Of a DNA stretch of 64,000 nucleotides, positions 1-9,060 are shown piece by piece. Every line of letters starts with the position of its first letter. The stretch's first letter is position 1. The notes under the pieces were generated by a model that saw nothing but the letters and a program-made list of their open reading frames with translations, searched no databases and was not told where the DNA came from. The DNA comes from Orrella sp037026685 (GTDB taxonomy: Bacteria; Pseudomonadota; Gammaproteobacteria; Burkholderiales; Burkholderiaceae_B). The stretch spans positions 62,001 to 126,000 of the forward strand of contig NZ_JBANET010000009.1 in assembly GCF_037026685.1 (NCBI RefSeq), in the 5' to 3' direction. The position numbers and the translations under genes were made by a program.

Positions 1-866
1 AGCTGGTAGAGCTGCTGCACGGCAGGGGTGTATTGCTTGCGGTGGGGGCAGACCAGGTGCAGCGGCGCCTGCTCGCCCTCGAGATGGCCCAGCAGCACTT
101 CCAGCCGGCCGGCCAGCACATCGTCGCTGACGTCCAGCCAGGATTTGTACACGATGCCTTCGCCTTGCAGCGCCAGGCGGCGCACGATCTCGCCATCGTC
201 GCTTTGCAGCGCGCCGCGCACCCCGACCTGGCGGCGCTGGCCGGCCTCGAAGAAGGCCCATTTGTCGTAGACGCGGCTGCTGAGCAGGTAGAGCAGGCAT
301 TCGTGCTCCTGCAGGTCTTGCAGCGTCTGCGGCCGGCCGCGGCGTTGCAGGTAGGCCGGCGAGGCCACCAGCACGCGGCGGTTGGCCGGCGCCAGCGGCA
401 GCGCCACGAAGCTGGCCTCGGGCGCGTGGCTGTAGCGCACGGCCACGTCCACCGGTTCGCGGAACACGTCGGCGACGCGGTCGGAGAAATACAGGCGCAG
501 ACCCAGCGCCGGATGCTGGCGGCGAAAGGCGGTAAGCCAGGGCAGCAGCACGTTGCGGCCCAGGTCCGAGGGCGCGGCCACCTGCAGCAGCCCGCGCAGC
601 GTGCTGCGGCCCGTTTGCAGCTGCTCGCGCCCTTCGCGCAGCTGCTCCAGCACGCCTTGCGCATAGGGCAGGTAGCGCTCGCCCTCGGCGGTCAGGCGCA
701 GGCTGCGGGTGGAGCGGGCGAACAGGCGGATATCCAGCTCGCGTTCGAGCCGCTTGATCGCCGCGCTGACCTGGCCGGGCAGCAGGCCGGCCTCGCGCGC
801 CGCTTGCGAGAAGCTGCCCAGCGAGGCCGCGCGCACGAACAGGGACAAGTCGCCAAGCCGCAGCAT
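1..866 (-). CDS. LysR-family transcriptional regulator, 3' part outside the window
   Basis: A LysR-type DNA-binding regulator. Reading leftward from an ATG at 866 the protein begins MLRLGDLSLFVRAASLGSFS, the usual winged-helix N-terminus (about residues 1-60), with an Ala-Arg-rich recognition stretch and then the start of a periplasmic-binding-like effector domain. The frame stays open to base 1, so about 288 codons are present and the C-terminal end lies outside; family members are about 300 residues, so little is missing. It is divergent from the oxidoreductase gene at 1023 with 156 bp between them, the classical arrangement in which a LysR protein regulates its neighbour. Family assignment is firm; the effector and target are inference only. 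Confidence 0.88.
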   Translation of the reverse strand, partial: MLRLGDLSLFVRAASLGSFSQAAREAGLLPGQVSAAIKRLERELDIRLFARSTRSLRLTAEGERYLPYAQGVLEQLREGREQLQTGRSTLRGLLQVAAPSDLGRNVLLPWLTAFRRQHPALGLRLYFSDRVADVFREPVDVAVRYSHAPEASFVALPLAPANRRVLVASPAYLQRRGRPQTLQDLQEHECLLYLLSSRVYDKWAFFEAGQRRQVGVRGALQSDDGEIVRRLALQGEGIVYKSWLDVSDDVLAGRLEVLLGHLEGEQAPLHLVCPHRKQYTPAVQQLYQ

Positions 867-1022
867 TTTCTTTTCCAGAGTGAAACTGTTGCTTGATTTT
901 GCCTGTTTAAGTACGGATGGCAAAGGAGGATCATGGCCTGCCCAGGACCGGGCCGCCGGGCCGCGCCGCATCGCGGGGCCCGGGCCTGGCCCGCCTGATA
1001 CCCCTTATCGCCGAGGATTTTT

Positions 1023-2030
1023 ATGAAAGCCGTCGCCTACACCCGCCATGCCCTGCCCATCGAGGACCCGCAGGCGCTCATCGATATCGAGCTGCCCACG
1101 CCCGAGCCCGGCCCCCGCGACCTGCTGGTGCAGGTGCGGGCGGTCTCCGTCAATCCGGTGGACACCAAGGTGCGCCATCGCGCCGCCGTCGAGCAGCCGC
1201 GCGTGCTGGGCTGGGACGCGGCGGGCGTGGTCCGGGCCGTGGGCGCCGGGGTGACCCTGTTCAAGCCGGGCGACGAGGTCTATTACGCCGGCTCGATCAC
1301 CCGCCCGGGCAGCAACAGCGAATACCACTTGGTGGACGAGCGCATCGTGGGACGCAAGCCCCGCAGCCTGACCGACGCGCAGGCGGCCGCGCTGCCCTTG
1401 ACCACCATCACGGCCTGGGAACTGCTGTTCGACCGCCTGGGCGTGCCCGAGGGCGGCGGGCAGGGGCAGAGTCTGCTGGTGATCGGCGCGGCCGGCGGCG
1501 TGGGCTCCATCCTGGTGCAGCTGGCGCGGCAACTGACCGGGCTGACGGTCATCGGCACCGCCTCGCGGCCGCAGACGGCCGACTGGGTGCGCCGCATGGG
1601 CGCGCATCACGTCATCGACCACAGCCAGCCGCTGGCGCAGGCCCTGAAGGCGCAGGACCTGCCCGCTCCCGAACTGGTGGCCAGCCTGACCCACACCGAT
1701 GCGCACTACGCGCAGATCGTCGAGCTCATCCGCCCGCAAGGCAAGCTGGGGCTCATCGACGATCCCGCCACGCTGGACGCCATGCCGCTCAAGTCCAAGG
1801 CCGTCTCCTTGCACTGGGAGCTCATGTTCACCCGCCCGATGTTCGAGACGCCGGACATGATTGCCCAGCATCGCCTGCTCGAGCGGGTGGCCGAGCTGGT
1901 CGATGCGGGGCGCATCCAGACCACGCTGAACGAGGACTACGGCCCCATCAACGCGGCCAACCTGCGCCGCGCGCATGCCTTGGTGGAGAGCCAGCGCTCG
2001 CGCGGCAAGGTGGTGCTGTCGGGGTTCTGA
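1023..2030 (+). CDS. Zinc-less MDR-family alcohol dehydrogenase / quinone oxidoreductase-like protein
   Basis: A 335-residue cytosolic NAD(P)H-dependent oxidoreductase of the medium-chain dehydrogenase/reductase superfamily. The GroES-like N-terminal half contains the family landmarks SVNPVDTKVR (around residue 40) and GWDAAGVV, and the Rossmann half has the nucleotide-binding VIGAAGGVGSILVQLAR motif near residue 155. The catalytic-zinc ligands of true alcohol dehydrogenases are not evident, which fits the zinc-binding-like ZADH/quinone oxidoreductase branch. The start follows an ATG preceded by 'gaggattttt', a modest ribosome-binding site. It is convergent with the DUF4168 gene and divergent from a LysR regulator that probably controls it. 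The physiological substrate cannot be read from sequence. Confidence 0.88.
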   Translation: MKAVAYTRHALPIEDPQALIDIELPTPEPGPRDLLVQVRAVSVNPVDTKVRHRAAVEQPRVLGWDAAGVVRAVGAGVTLFKPGDEVYYAGSITRPGSNSEYHLVDERIVGRKPRSLTDAQAAALPLTTITAWELLFDRLGVPEGGGQGQSLLVIGAAGGVGSILVQLARQLTGLTVIGTASRPQTADWVRRMGAHHVIDHSQPLAQALKAQDLPAPELVASLTHTDAHYAQIVELIRPQGKLGLIDDPATLDAMPLKSKAVSLHWELMFTRPMFETPDMIAQHRLLERVAELVDAGRIQTTLNEDYGPINAANLRRAHALVESQRSRGKVVLSGF

Positions 2031-2046
2031 TTACCGTCCGGACAGC

Positions 2047-2072
2047 AAAAAGCCGCCCGGCCGGGGCGGCTT
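2047..2072 (-). terminator. Rho-independent terminator for the DUF4168 gene
   Basis: A perfect 9-bp stem AAGCCGCCC / GGGCGGCTT with a 5-nt loop. A run of five A on the plus strand at its left edge becomes a U-tract when read on the minus strand. It sits 18 bp past the stop of the minus-strand gene and also just beyond the convergent oxidoreductase stop, so it may help to end both transcripts. Confidence 0.75.
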
Positions 2073-2089
2073 GCGCGCGGCGGGCTGTT

Positions 2090-2488
2090 CTACTGCTGGA
2101 CCGCCGGGGCGTTGTCGAGCTTTTGCATGACACGTTCGCGCAGCTGGGGATCCTGCTGCACGGCCTGGCCGATGCCGTTGAACTCCTCGACCGTCAGGCC
2201 GTCGGCGCGCACCAGTTCGACCATCTTGGCGTCGGCTTCCTGCAGGATCTGCTGGCGCGAGGCGTCGTCCGTGGCCGAATCGAAACGCGGCTGGTACTCA
2301 TTGGCCACCATGGCCACTTTCTGGGAGGCCGCAGCGAATTTTTCGAGCTGGGCGTCCGAGGGCGAGGTGATGGGCTGCACCTGCGCAGGCTGCGGCGCGG
2401 GCGCCGCCGCTTGCGCCATGGCCGCGCCCGAGGCCAGGCCGGCGGTGAGCAGGAATGCCGAGAGGGCGGCTTTGGTCGATCGCTTCAT
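2090..2488 (-). CDS. DUF4168-domain exported protein
   Basis: A small secreted protein of 132 residues. It starts with a clear Sec signal peptide (MKRSTKAALSAFLLTAGLAS, cleavage probably after AMAQA), followed by a Pro/Ala/Gln-rich linker and an acidic helical domain with the pattern of DUF4168: an AAASQKVAMVANEYQPRF segment, an EAD..MVELVRADGLTVEEFN segment and a QDPQLRERV segment. The start at 2488 is chosen over an upstream in-frame ATG because AGGAG lies at the right distance and the signal peptide begins there. The function of the family is unknown; members are found in envelopes of many Proteobacteria. It is divergent from the DUF533 gene. Confidence 0.82.
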   Translation of the reverse strand: MKRSTKAALSAFLLTAGLASGAAMAQAAAPAPQPAQVQPITSPSDAQLEKFAAASQKVAMVANEYQPRFDSATDDASRQQILQEADAKMVELVRADGLTVEEFNGIGQAVQQDPQLRERVMQKLDNAPAVQQ

Positions 2489-2909
2489 GCTGGATCTCCT
2501 TGCAAATCGGTCAAGGCCGGCGCGCTGCGCGCCCGCGGCCACGCCGCGCGCCGGAACTGGACCCATCATCGCAACGCGGCGCCGGGCCCGGCAAGTTTCG
2601 CAGTGTGTGGGCCTGTGTCGGACGGGGTCGCACCCCTTTTAGATTGTGTTACCTGGCGGTCATGACCTGCAAGGCCGCTGTAGCGGATGTGCGTCTCGAT
2701 CCGTGCGGCCCAGGCGTGGCGCGCCTGGGCGGCCCGGCCCTGCCGGACACCTCGGCCAGCGGACAGCGCGCCTTGCACGATGCGCAACGGGCCGCTGTCA
2801 TGCCTGGTTGCAAAGCGCAGCCGGCGCGGCGAACCGCCAGGGCGCCGCGGAACTTAAGCTTTCATTTCGCCGTCAATGGCGTTGTCCCTATTTCGTCAAG
2901 GAGCCGAGT
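2489..2909. other. 421-bp divergent intergenic region without a recognisable gene
   Basis: This gap separates the divergent DUF4168 and DUF533 genes and must hold both promoters. I see one inverted repeat, GCCCAGGC / GCCTGGGC with a 7-nt spacer at 2708-2730, and an AT-richer patch just before the DUF533 start (2855-2900). Short open frames in it are continuous with GC-rich noise and have no supporting ribosome-binding site. No small RNA or riboswitch is recognisable. Confidence 0.5.
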
Positions 2910-3680
2910 TTGAGCGCACGTCAGATACTGGATCAATTGCTGCAATCGGGCCAAGGGCTGGCCAGGCAGCTGGGCGGCGCAGGCCAGGGCGGCGCGGGCG
3001 GCCTGCAGGACCGGCTGGGCGGCCTGCCGGGCGGGCAAGGCCAGGCCCGGGCAGCGGCCTCGGGCGGCGGGCTGGCCTCGATGCTGTCCGGATTCGGCGG
3101 CGGGGCCTTGAGCGGCGGCGCCCTGGCGCTGCTGCTGAGCAACAAGAAGGCGCGCAAGATGGGCGGCAACCTGGCCCTGTATGGCGGCATGGCGGCATTG
3201 GGCGCGCTGGCCTACAAGGCCTATGGCGACTGGCAGCGCAATCAGGCCGCGCAAGGGGCGGCGGGCCCGGGCGCCCCGGCGCCGGCCGAGCCGCGCACGC
3301 TGGACCGCCTTCCCGCCCCGCAAGCCGAGCAGCACAGCCGGGCCGTCCTGACCGCCATGATCGGCGCGGCCAAGGCCGACGGGCATATCGGCCCGCAGGA
3401 GACGCAATTGCTCGAGACCGAGCTGGCCAAGCTTTCGGGCGAGGCGGCCGACCAGCAGTGGCTGCACGACGAGCTGGCGCGGCCCCTGGACCCGGCCGCC
3501 GTGGCGCGGGCCGCGGCCACCCCCGAAATGGCGGCCGAGATGTACCTGGCCAGCCTGATGGTGGTGGACGAGGAAAGCTACATGGAGCGCGCCTACCTGG
3601 ACGAACTGGCGCGCCAGCTCAAGCTCGAGCCCGGCCTGAAGGAAACGCTGGAACAGCAGGTGCGGCCGGCGGCAGCCTGA
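2910..3680 (+). CDS. DUF533 / TerB-like inner-membrane-associated protein
   Basis: A 256-residue protein of the DUF533 (YebE-like) family, whose C-terminal part is related to the TerB fold. The N-terminal third is Gly/Gln/Ala-rich and contains a probable membrane segment (LALYGGMAALGALAYKAYG, about residues 88-106). The C-terminal half carries the conserved helical pattern with AVLTAMIGAAKADGHI, EMYLASLMVV and ERAYLDELARQLKL. The start is taken as TTG at 2910, which has CAAGGAG seven bases upstream; the longer open frame has no such site. The function is unknown. It ends 28 bp from the convergent mechanosensitive-channel gene. Confidence 0.83.
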   Translation: MSARQILDQLLQSGQGLARQLGGAGQGGAGGLQDRLGGLPGGQGQARAAASGGGLASMLSGFGGGALSGGALALLLSNKKARKMGGNLALYGGMAALGALAYKAYGDWQRNQAAQGAAGPGAPAPAEPRTLDRLPAPQAEQHSRAVLTAMIGAAKADGHIGPQETQLLETELAKLSGEAADQQWLHDELARPLDPAAVARAAATPEMAAEMYLASLMVVDEESYMERAYLDELARQLKLEPGLKETLEQQVRPAAA

Positions 3681-3708
3681 GGCAGGCCGCCGCCGGCGGG
3701 CGCGGCGG

Positions 3709-6270
3709 CTAGCGTTTCGGCGAGGAAGGTCCCTCGTACCCCGGCCGGTCGCGGCCGGTGGTGTCCACTTCGGGCTGGTCCTTCTTTTCGCCGTCCTCGT
3801 CCACCACGGTTTCCAGTTCGTTGCCCAGCACGTCGGCGGCGTCCTGCGGCGCCGCAGGCTTGAGCTTGCGCGGCGTGTGCCCGGCGGCGGTGGCCGTCTC
3901 GGGAACGGAAACCTCCTGCGCCTCGATGGTCTGCACGCGCACGGGCGGGGCCTTGCCGTTCTTGTCCTGGCCGAAGTAGACCACGGTGTGCGGGTACGGC
4001 AGCTCGATGCGCGCCGCGTCGAAGTGTTTCTTGACCAGGCGGTTGTAGCCGCGCTGCACCGCCCACTGCATGCCCGGCGTGGTCTTGATCAGCACCCGGA
4101 TGGTGACGCCGCGCTCGCTCAGCGAGGTGACGCCGGCCACGGTGATGTCCTCCAGCAGCTCGGGCCCCAGCACCTCGTCGGCCTGCAGTTCGGCGAAGGC
4201 GGCTTTCAGGTGCACGATGGCCTCGTCCACGCTTTCGCGGTGCGCGATGGTGTATTCGCCCAGGTGGTACGAGAAGTCGCGCATGTGGTTGACGACCACG
4301 TCCACCGACGAGAACGGCACCAGGTGGTAGCCGCCGTCCAGCGTGCGGATGCCCACCGAGCGGATGGTGAGCTTTTCGACAGTGCCGAATACGCCGCCGG
4401 CCTCGACCACGTCGTTCTGGTTCATGCCGTTTTCCAGCTGGATGAACACGCCGGTGATGATGTCCTGCACCAGCTTCTGCGCGCCAAAGCCGATGGCAAG
4501 GCCCACCACGCCGGCGCCGGCGATCAGCGGGCCGATGTTGATGCCGATCTGCGAGAGCACGATCAGCACCGTCATGGTGACGATGACGATCAGCGCGGCA
4601 TTGCGAAACAGCGCCAGCAGCGTCTTCTCGCGCGCGGTGGGGCCGCCCGCGTCGGCGTTCGCGTTCAGGCGATGCTCGATGATGCTGGCGATCAGCGTCC
4701 AGACCAGCGCCGCGCCGGCCAGGATGATGCCCACGTGCACGACCATGAAGATGGCCGCGCTGCCGCGTTCGGAGGCGATCCAGGCCGACAGGTTGAAGGC
4801 GCGCCAGGCGTCCAGCACCATCAGCAGCACCCACAGCAGGATCAGCAGGCGCAGGCCCTTGATGGCCGCCGGCACGTAGGAATTCAGGCGTGCCTCCAGC
4901 ATGGGCAGCCGCGCGCGCCAGTGCTCGGGCAGCTGGATGCGGTGCGCCAGCACCGAACCCAGCAGGGCCGAGAGCAGCAGGCCGATGGCGATGGCCAGGA
5001 TGGTCTGGCCGGTGGCCTTGGCCATGAAGGGCAGCGCATCGTTGGGCGCGATCTGGCTGACCACCAGCAGCACCGTGAAATAGGCGATGGCCAGCACGTG
5101 CCAGACCCGCGCCAGCATGCGCAGCAAGGTGCCGATGAAAGCCGTGTCCAGGCCTTGCGCCTTGGCTTCCAGGCGCTGGCGCAGCAGCTGGCGGTTGACC
5201 CAGATCACCCGCACCGCGTGGCCGTAGACGCCCAGCATGATGAGCAGGCCGACCATCTGGCCGACCGCCGGCGAGAACATGGCGCGGATGACCGGCACCA
5301 CGATCAACAGGCCATAGCCGGTGAGCGTGATCAGCCGGGCCAGCCAGGCGTTCCAGTAGACCGCCACGTCGTCGTTCATCTTGAGCAGCCGCAGGTACGG
5401 ATAGCGGGTGGCGAACACCACCCGCACCAGGGCCTTGGCGATTTCCACCGCCACGAAGGCGTTGACGAACATGGATTCGAGCGTGCCGATGCGTCCGCTC
5501 TGGCCGGTGGCGAACAGGCCCACGCCGTAGCCCACCAGCGCGGCCAGCACGATCACGCCGACATCGACCAGCAGCGCCCCGAGCACCGCCAGGGCGCGGC
5601 GGTAGATCAGGCTCACGGTCAGCCGCGGCGCGGCCGGTAGCGGCGCGCCGGGCACGGCCTGCGCGGGGGCGGCGGCCGCCTCGACCTGCGCCAGCCAGCG
5701 GTCCAGGCGCGCATACAGGCGCGCGGCCAGGACACGGAATACGAACCACGAAAGCAGCGTGGCCAGGACCACCAGGGCCAGGCCGGCCAGCGCGTTCAGC
5801 CAGGCCTGCATGCTGATGCCGCGGGCGCCTTCGCCGCTGCCTACGGAGCGAAACGCCGCGGCGGCCTCGGCCAGGCCCTGGCCCAGGTCGGTGAAGAATT
5901 CCTGCGTGCCGTCGGCGATGCGGCGCGACAGCGACGGCTCGCCGGCCTCGTCGGGCAGCGCCGCGCGCGCGCCGCCGGGCGGCGCCGGCGTGCCGGACGC
6001 CGGTGCGCCGTCCGCCGCCAGGGCGCGCAGCTGCTCGATGAGCGCCTGGCGGCTTTGCTCGTTCTCGAGCAAGTCGGCCAGGGCGGAATAGGACGGCGCG
6101 TCCTGCGCCGGCGCGGCCGGTTGCGGCGCGGCGGCGGCGTGCGCGCCTGCGGGCAGCACGCATGCCAGTGCAAGCAGGCAGAACAGCAGGCTGGCCAGCC
6201 AGGCGGACAGACCGCCTTGTGCAGCGGCCTTGCGGCCGGGTGTCGGATCGATGGCGGTGCTGGCACCCAC
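3709..6270 (-). CDS. Large MscS-family mechanosensitive channel (YbiO-like)
   Basis: An 853-residue inner-membrane channel that would release solutes during osmotic downshock. It has a signal peptide (LLFCLLALACVLPAGAHA), an Ala/Pro-rich periplasmic N-terminal region to about residue 165, several transmembrane segments, and near the C-terminus the MscS core: pore helix AGAGVVGLAIGFGAQKLVQD followed by the beta domain with GVFGTVEKLTIRSVGIRTLDG and the alpha-beta cage. The size and the long N-terminal extension match the YbiO class rather than the short 286-residue MscS. The acidic, Pro-rich C-terminal tail (ending RDRPGYEGPSSPKR) is not part of the conserved core. It is divergent from a second, unrelated-length MscS-family gene. 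Confidence 0.92.
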   Translation of the reverse strand: MGASTAIDPTPGRKAAAQGGLSAWLASLLFCLLALACVLPAGAHAAAAPQPAAPAQDAPSYSALADLLENEQSRQALIEQLRALAADGAPASGTPAPPGGARAALPDEAGEPSLSRRIADGTQEFFTDLGQGLAEAAAAFRSVGSGEGARGISMQAWLNALAGLALVVLATLLSWFVFRVLAARLYARLDRWLAQVEAAAAPAQAVPGAPLPAAPRLTVSLIYRRALAVLGALLVDVGVIVLAALVGYGVGLFATGQSGRIGTLESMFVNAFVAVEIAKALVRVVFATRYPYLRLLKMNDDVAVYWNAWLARLITLTGYGLLIVVPVIRAMFSPAVGQMVGLLIMLGVYGHAVRVIWVNRQLLRQRLEAKAQGLDTAFIGTLLRMLARVWHVLAIAYFTVLLVVSQIAPNDALPFMAKATGQTILAIAIGLLLSALLGSVLAHRIQLPEHWRARLPMLEARLNSYVPAAIKGLRLLILLWVLLMVLDAWRAFNLSAWIASERGSAAIFMVVHVGIILAGAALVWTLIASIIEHRLNANADAGGPTAREKTLLALFRNAALIVIVTMTVLIVLSQIGINIGPLIAGAGVVGLAIGFGAQKLVQDIITGVFIQLENGMNQNDVVEAGGVFGTVEKLTIRSVGIRTLDGGYHLVPFSSVDVVVNHMRDFSYHLGEYTIAHRESVDEAIVHLKAAFAELQADEVLGPELLEDITVAGVTSLSERGVTIRVLIKTTPGMQWAVQRGYNRLVKKHFDAARIELPYPHTVVYFGQDKNGKAPPVRVQTIEAQEVSVPETATAAGHTPRKLKPAAPQDAADVLGNELETVVDEDGEKKDQPEVDTTGRDRPGYEGPSSPKR

Positions 6271-6587
6271 TTTGCTTACCTCCTTGCTGATTGCGCCCAG
6301 GCTTGTTTCCTATTCGAAGGATGCTCGCGGCGGCGTGCGGCGCGCCGCAAGAAAACGCCCTTGGCCGGCTGTGCGCGCGGCGCGTGCAAGGGCGCAGCCC
6401 AAAAAAATCAGGGCCATACCGGCCCCACCATGATGATAGTGCAGTCCTGGTGTCATCCGGAACCGACAATTCCTTCGGCTTTGCTGCATAAGGTAACCGC
6501 GCGCGGACGGGCGCGGCTTTTATTGCAAAATGGCCCGGTCGCAAACCCTGCCGCGTGCCGCGAAAGGCGCCGCGGCGCCCAAGGACC
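6271..6587. other. 317-bp divergent promoter region between two MscS-family genes
   Basis: This segment separates the start codons of the two channel genes and must contain both promoters. It includes an A-rich run (cccaaaaaaatc near 6401) and the AT-rich patch gcttttattgcaaaatgg just upstream of the right-hand gene. No structured RNA, repeat or additional coding region is recognisable. Confidence 0.5.
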
Positions 6588-9038
6588 ATGACCGCTATCG
6601 CCCTGCCTTGCCGGCCGCTGCCGGCGCGCCTGCTGCGCGCGGCGCTGCGCGGGCTGGCCTTTGCCTGCCTGGCCCTGTGGGCCGCGCTGGCGCTGGCCCA
6701 GCCCCAGGACGTGGATGCCGCGCTGGACGAGGCGCGCAAGCAGATGGACAAGGTGCAGCAGGTGCTGCAAAGCGAGGAGCCGCCCGAGGAGTCGGTGCTG
6801 CAATCGCTGCGCGCCGCCGCGCTCAGGGTACAGGCCGGCGCCGATGGCGTCGCCCAGAGCCTGGCGCCCGAGCTGGCCAGCGTCACCGCCCGGCTGGACG
6901 AGCTGGGGCCCGCGCCCGAGCAGGCCGAAGCGGCCGACGTCGCCGCGCAGCGGGCCCAGCTGGAGAAATCGCGCAGCAAGCTCGATGCGCAGATCAAGCT
7001 GGCGCGCCTGCTCTCGGTCGAGGGCGGGCAGGCCGCCGAGCAGCTCTCGGCCCTGCGCCGCTCGCAGTTCCAGGCCAGGCTGGGCGAGCGCCGCAGCTCC
7101 ATATTGGGCAGCGGGTTCTGGACCGAATTCCGGCAGGACCTGCCGCGCGACCTGGCGCGCACCCTGGAGCTGGCCGACGAGCTGCGCCAGTCGGCGGCGG
7201 CGACCCCGCTGCCGGTCTGGCTGGGCCTGGCCGGCGGGGTGGCGGGCGTGATCCTGCTGCGCCTGCAGGCCGGCAGGACGCTGTTTCGGCTGACCGCCAC
7301 GCGCGTGCCTCCCGGGCGGCTGCGGCGCTCGTTCCTGGCCATGGCGCTGGTGCTGCTCTCGGTGGCCGTGCCCGGGCTGATCGCCTACCTGGTGCACGTG
7401 GGCCTGAACTGGAGCGGCGAGCTGTCCGAGCAGACCGATGCCCTGCTCGGCCGGCTTTCTGCCACGGTATGTTTCGGCGGTTTTGTCTCCGGCCTGGCCT
7501 ATGCGCTGCTGTCGCCCTATCGCAATTCCTGGCGGCTGCTGCCGCTGTCGGACCAGGTCGCCTGGTCGCTGCGGCGCTATCCGGCCGCGCTGGGCACCGC
7601 GGTCGTGCTGGTCTGGCTGGCCGAGCAGCTGGCCGCACGCCTGAACGTTACGCTGGGCACCGCCATCGCCATCAATGCGCTGGCCCAGCTGCTGCTGAGC
7701 GCGACGCTGGCGCTGGCGCTGCACCGGGCGCACCGGATCCGGCGCAAGCTGGCCGCCGCCGCGCACGAGGACGGCGCCACGCTGCCCTTGCGGCCGCTGT
7801 GGCTGGTGTCGGCGATCAACCTGACCTGGACGGCCATCGGCCTGGGACTGGTGGCGCTGCTGGTAGGCTACGCGGCCTTCGGCAACTTCGCCATCAAGCA
7901 GCTGATCTGGACGCTGGTGGTGCTGGCCACGGCCTATCTGCTGTCGCTGCTGATCGAGGACGGCTTTAGCACCTTGCTGTCCTCGCCGCCGCCCGACCCG
8001 CAGGACAAGGGCGATGGCCAGCGTCCGCGCGCGCGCGACCAGGCCGCGGTGCTGCTCTCGGGCATGGGACGCCTGGCGGTCGTGCTGTTCGCCCTGGTGC
8101 TGCTGCTGGCGCCGTTCGGCGAAGGGCCGCTGGAGCTGGTGCAGCGCGCCGGCACGCTGCCGCAAGGGGTCACCGTCGGCGAAATACACATACGGCCGAT
8201 GGCGGTGCTGCAGGCGCTGCTGGTGCTGGCCCTGTGCCTGTTAGGCGTGCGCATTTTCAAGCGCTGGCTGGAACAGCGCTACCTGCCCACCACCCAGCTG
8301 GATCCGGGCATGCGCGTGTCGGCCGCCACGCTGGTGGGCTACGTGGGCGTGGTGGTTGCCGTGGCGTTGTCCATGTCGGCGCTGGGCGTGGGCCTGGAGC
8401 GGGTGGCCTGGGTGGCCAGCGCGCTGTCGGTGGGCATCGGCTTCGGCCTGCAGGCCGTGGTGCAGAACTTCGTCTCGGGCCTGATCCTGCTGGCCGAGCG
8501 CCCCGTCAAGGTGGGCGACTGGGTATCGCTGGGCGGGGTCGAGGGCGACATCCAGCGCATCAACGTGCGCGCCACCGAAATCCGCATGGGCGACCGCTCC
8601 ACCGTGATCGTGCCGAACTCGGAGTTCATCACCAAGACCGTGCGCAACGTCACCCACTCCAACCCCCAGGGTGTGGTCACGATCAAGCTGCCCATGCCGC
8701 TGGACGTCGATGCCGAGAAGGTCCGTGCGCTGATGCTCGATGCCTTCGTCGAGCACGAAGGCATCATGGACGCCCCGGCGCCCACGGTGCACCTGGACGG
8801 CATCGAGAACGGCAGCCTGGTCTTCAACGGCACGGGTTTCGTCAATTCGCCGCGGTCGTCCTACGGCATCCGCAGCGCCGTGCTGTTCGACATATTGCGG
8901 CGCCTGCGCGAGGCCGACCTGTCGATGAACAGGCCGCCGACCACGGTGCTGCTGCACGAGGCGGGCGAGGCGGCACAGGAAGGCCGGCCGGCCTCGGCCG
9001 CCCGGCCGGACGGGCCCGCACCGCCGCGCCCGGCCTGA
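6588..9038 (+). CDS. DUF3772-type large MscS-family mechanosensitive channel (MscK/MscM-like)
   Basis: An 816-residue inner-membrane mechanosensitive channel of the DUF3772 / MscK-like class. A signal peptide (LAFACLALWAALALA) leads into a long periplasmic coiled-coil domain (about residues 30-200) with many Gln/Glu/Lys heptads, then roughly ten membrane helices. The C-terminal MscS core has WVASALSVGIGFGLQAVVQN as pore helix, then ERPVKVGDWVSLGGVEGDIQ and STVIVPNSEFITKTVRNVTH, both hallmark sequences of the beta domain. The start at 6588 has AAGGA immediately upstream; an in-frame ATG 33 bp earlier lacks a site. It is divergent from the YbiO-like channel gene. Confidence 0.92.
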   Translation: MTAIALPCRPLPARLLRAALRGLAFACLALWAALALAQPQDVDAALDEARKQMDKVQQVLQSEEPPEESVLQSLRAAALRVQAGADGVAQSLAPELASVTARLDELGPAPEQAEAADVAAQRAQLEKSRSKLDAQIKLARLLSVEGGQAAEQLSALRRSQFQARLGERRSSILGSGFWTEFRQDLPRDLARTLELADELRQSAAATPLPVWLGLAGGVAGVILLRLQAGRTLFRLTATRVPPGRLRRSFLAMALVLLSVAVPGLIAYLVHVGLNWSGELSEQTDALLGRLSATVCFGGFVSGLAYALLSPYRNSWRLLPLSDQVAWSLRRYPAALGTAVVLVWLAEQLAARLNVTLGTAIAINALAQLLLSATLALALHRAHRIRRKLAAAAHEDGATLPLRPLWLVSAINLTWTAIGLGLVALLVGYAAFGNFAIKQLIWTLVVLATAYLLSLLIEDGFSTLLSSPPPDPQDKGDGQRPRARDQAAVLLSGMGRLAVVLFALVLLLAPFGEGPLELVQRAGTLPQGVTVGEIHIRPMAVLQALLVLALCLLGVRIFKRWLEQRYLPTTQLDPGMRVSAATLVGYVGVVVAVALSMSALGVGLERVAWVASALSVGIGFGLQAVVQNFVSGLILLAERPVKVGDWVSLGGVEGDIQRINVRATEIRMGDRSTVIVPNSEFITKTVRNVTHSNPQGVVTIKLPMPLDVDAEKVRALMLDAFVEHEGIMDAPAPTVHLDGIENGSLVFNGTGFVNSPRSSYGIRSAVLFDILRRLREADLSMNRPPTTVLLHEAGEAAQEGRPASAARPDGPAPPRPA

Positions 9039-9060
9039 GCGCCGTTCGTGTCCGCGCGGT

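Noticed and set aside
3593..7342. A 1249-codon minus-strand open frame across both channel genes
   Set aside because: It is out of frame with the well-supported channel proteins, is Arg/Ala-rich and has no motifs; it is a high-GC shadow.
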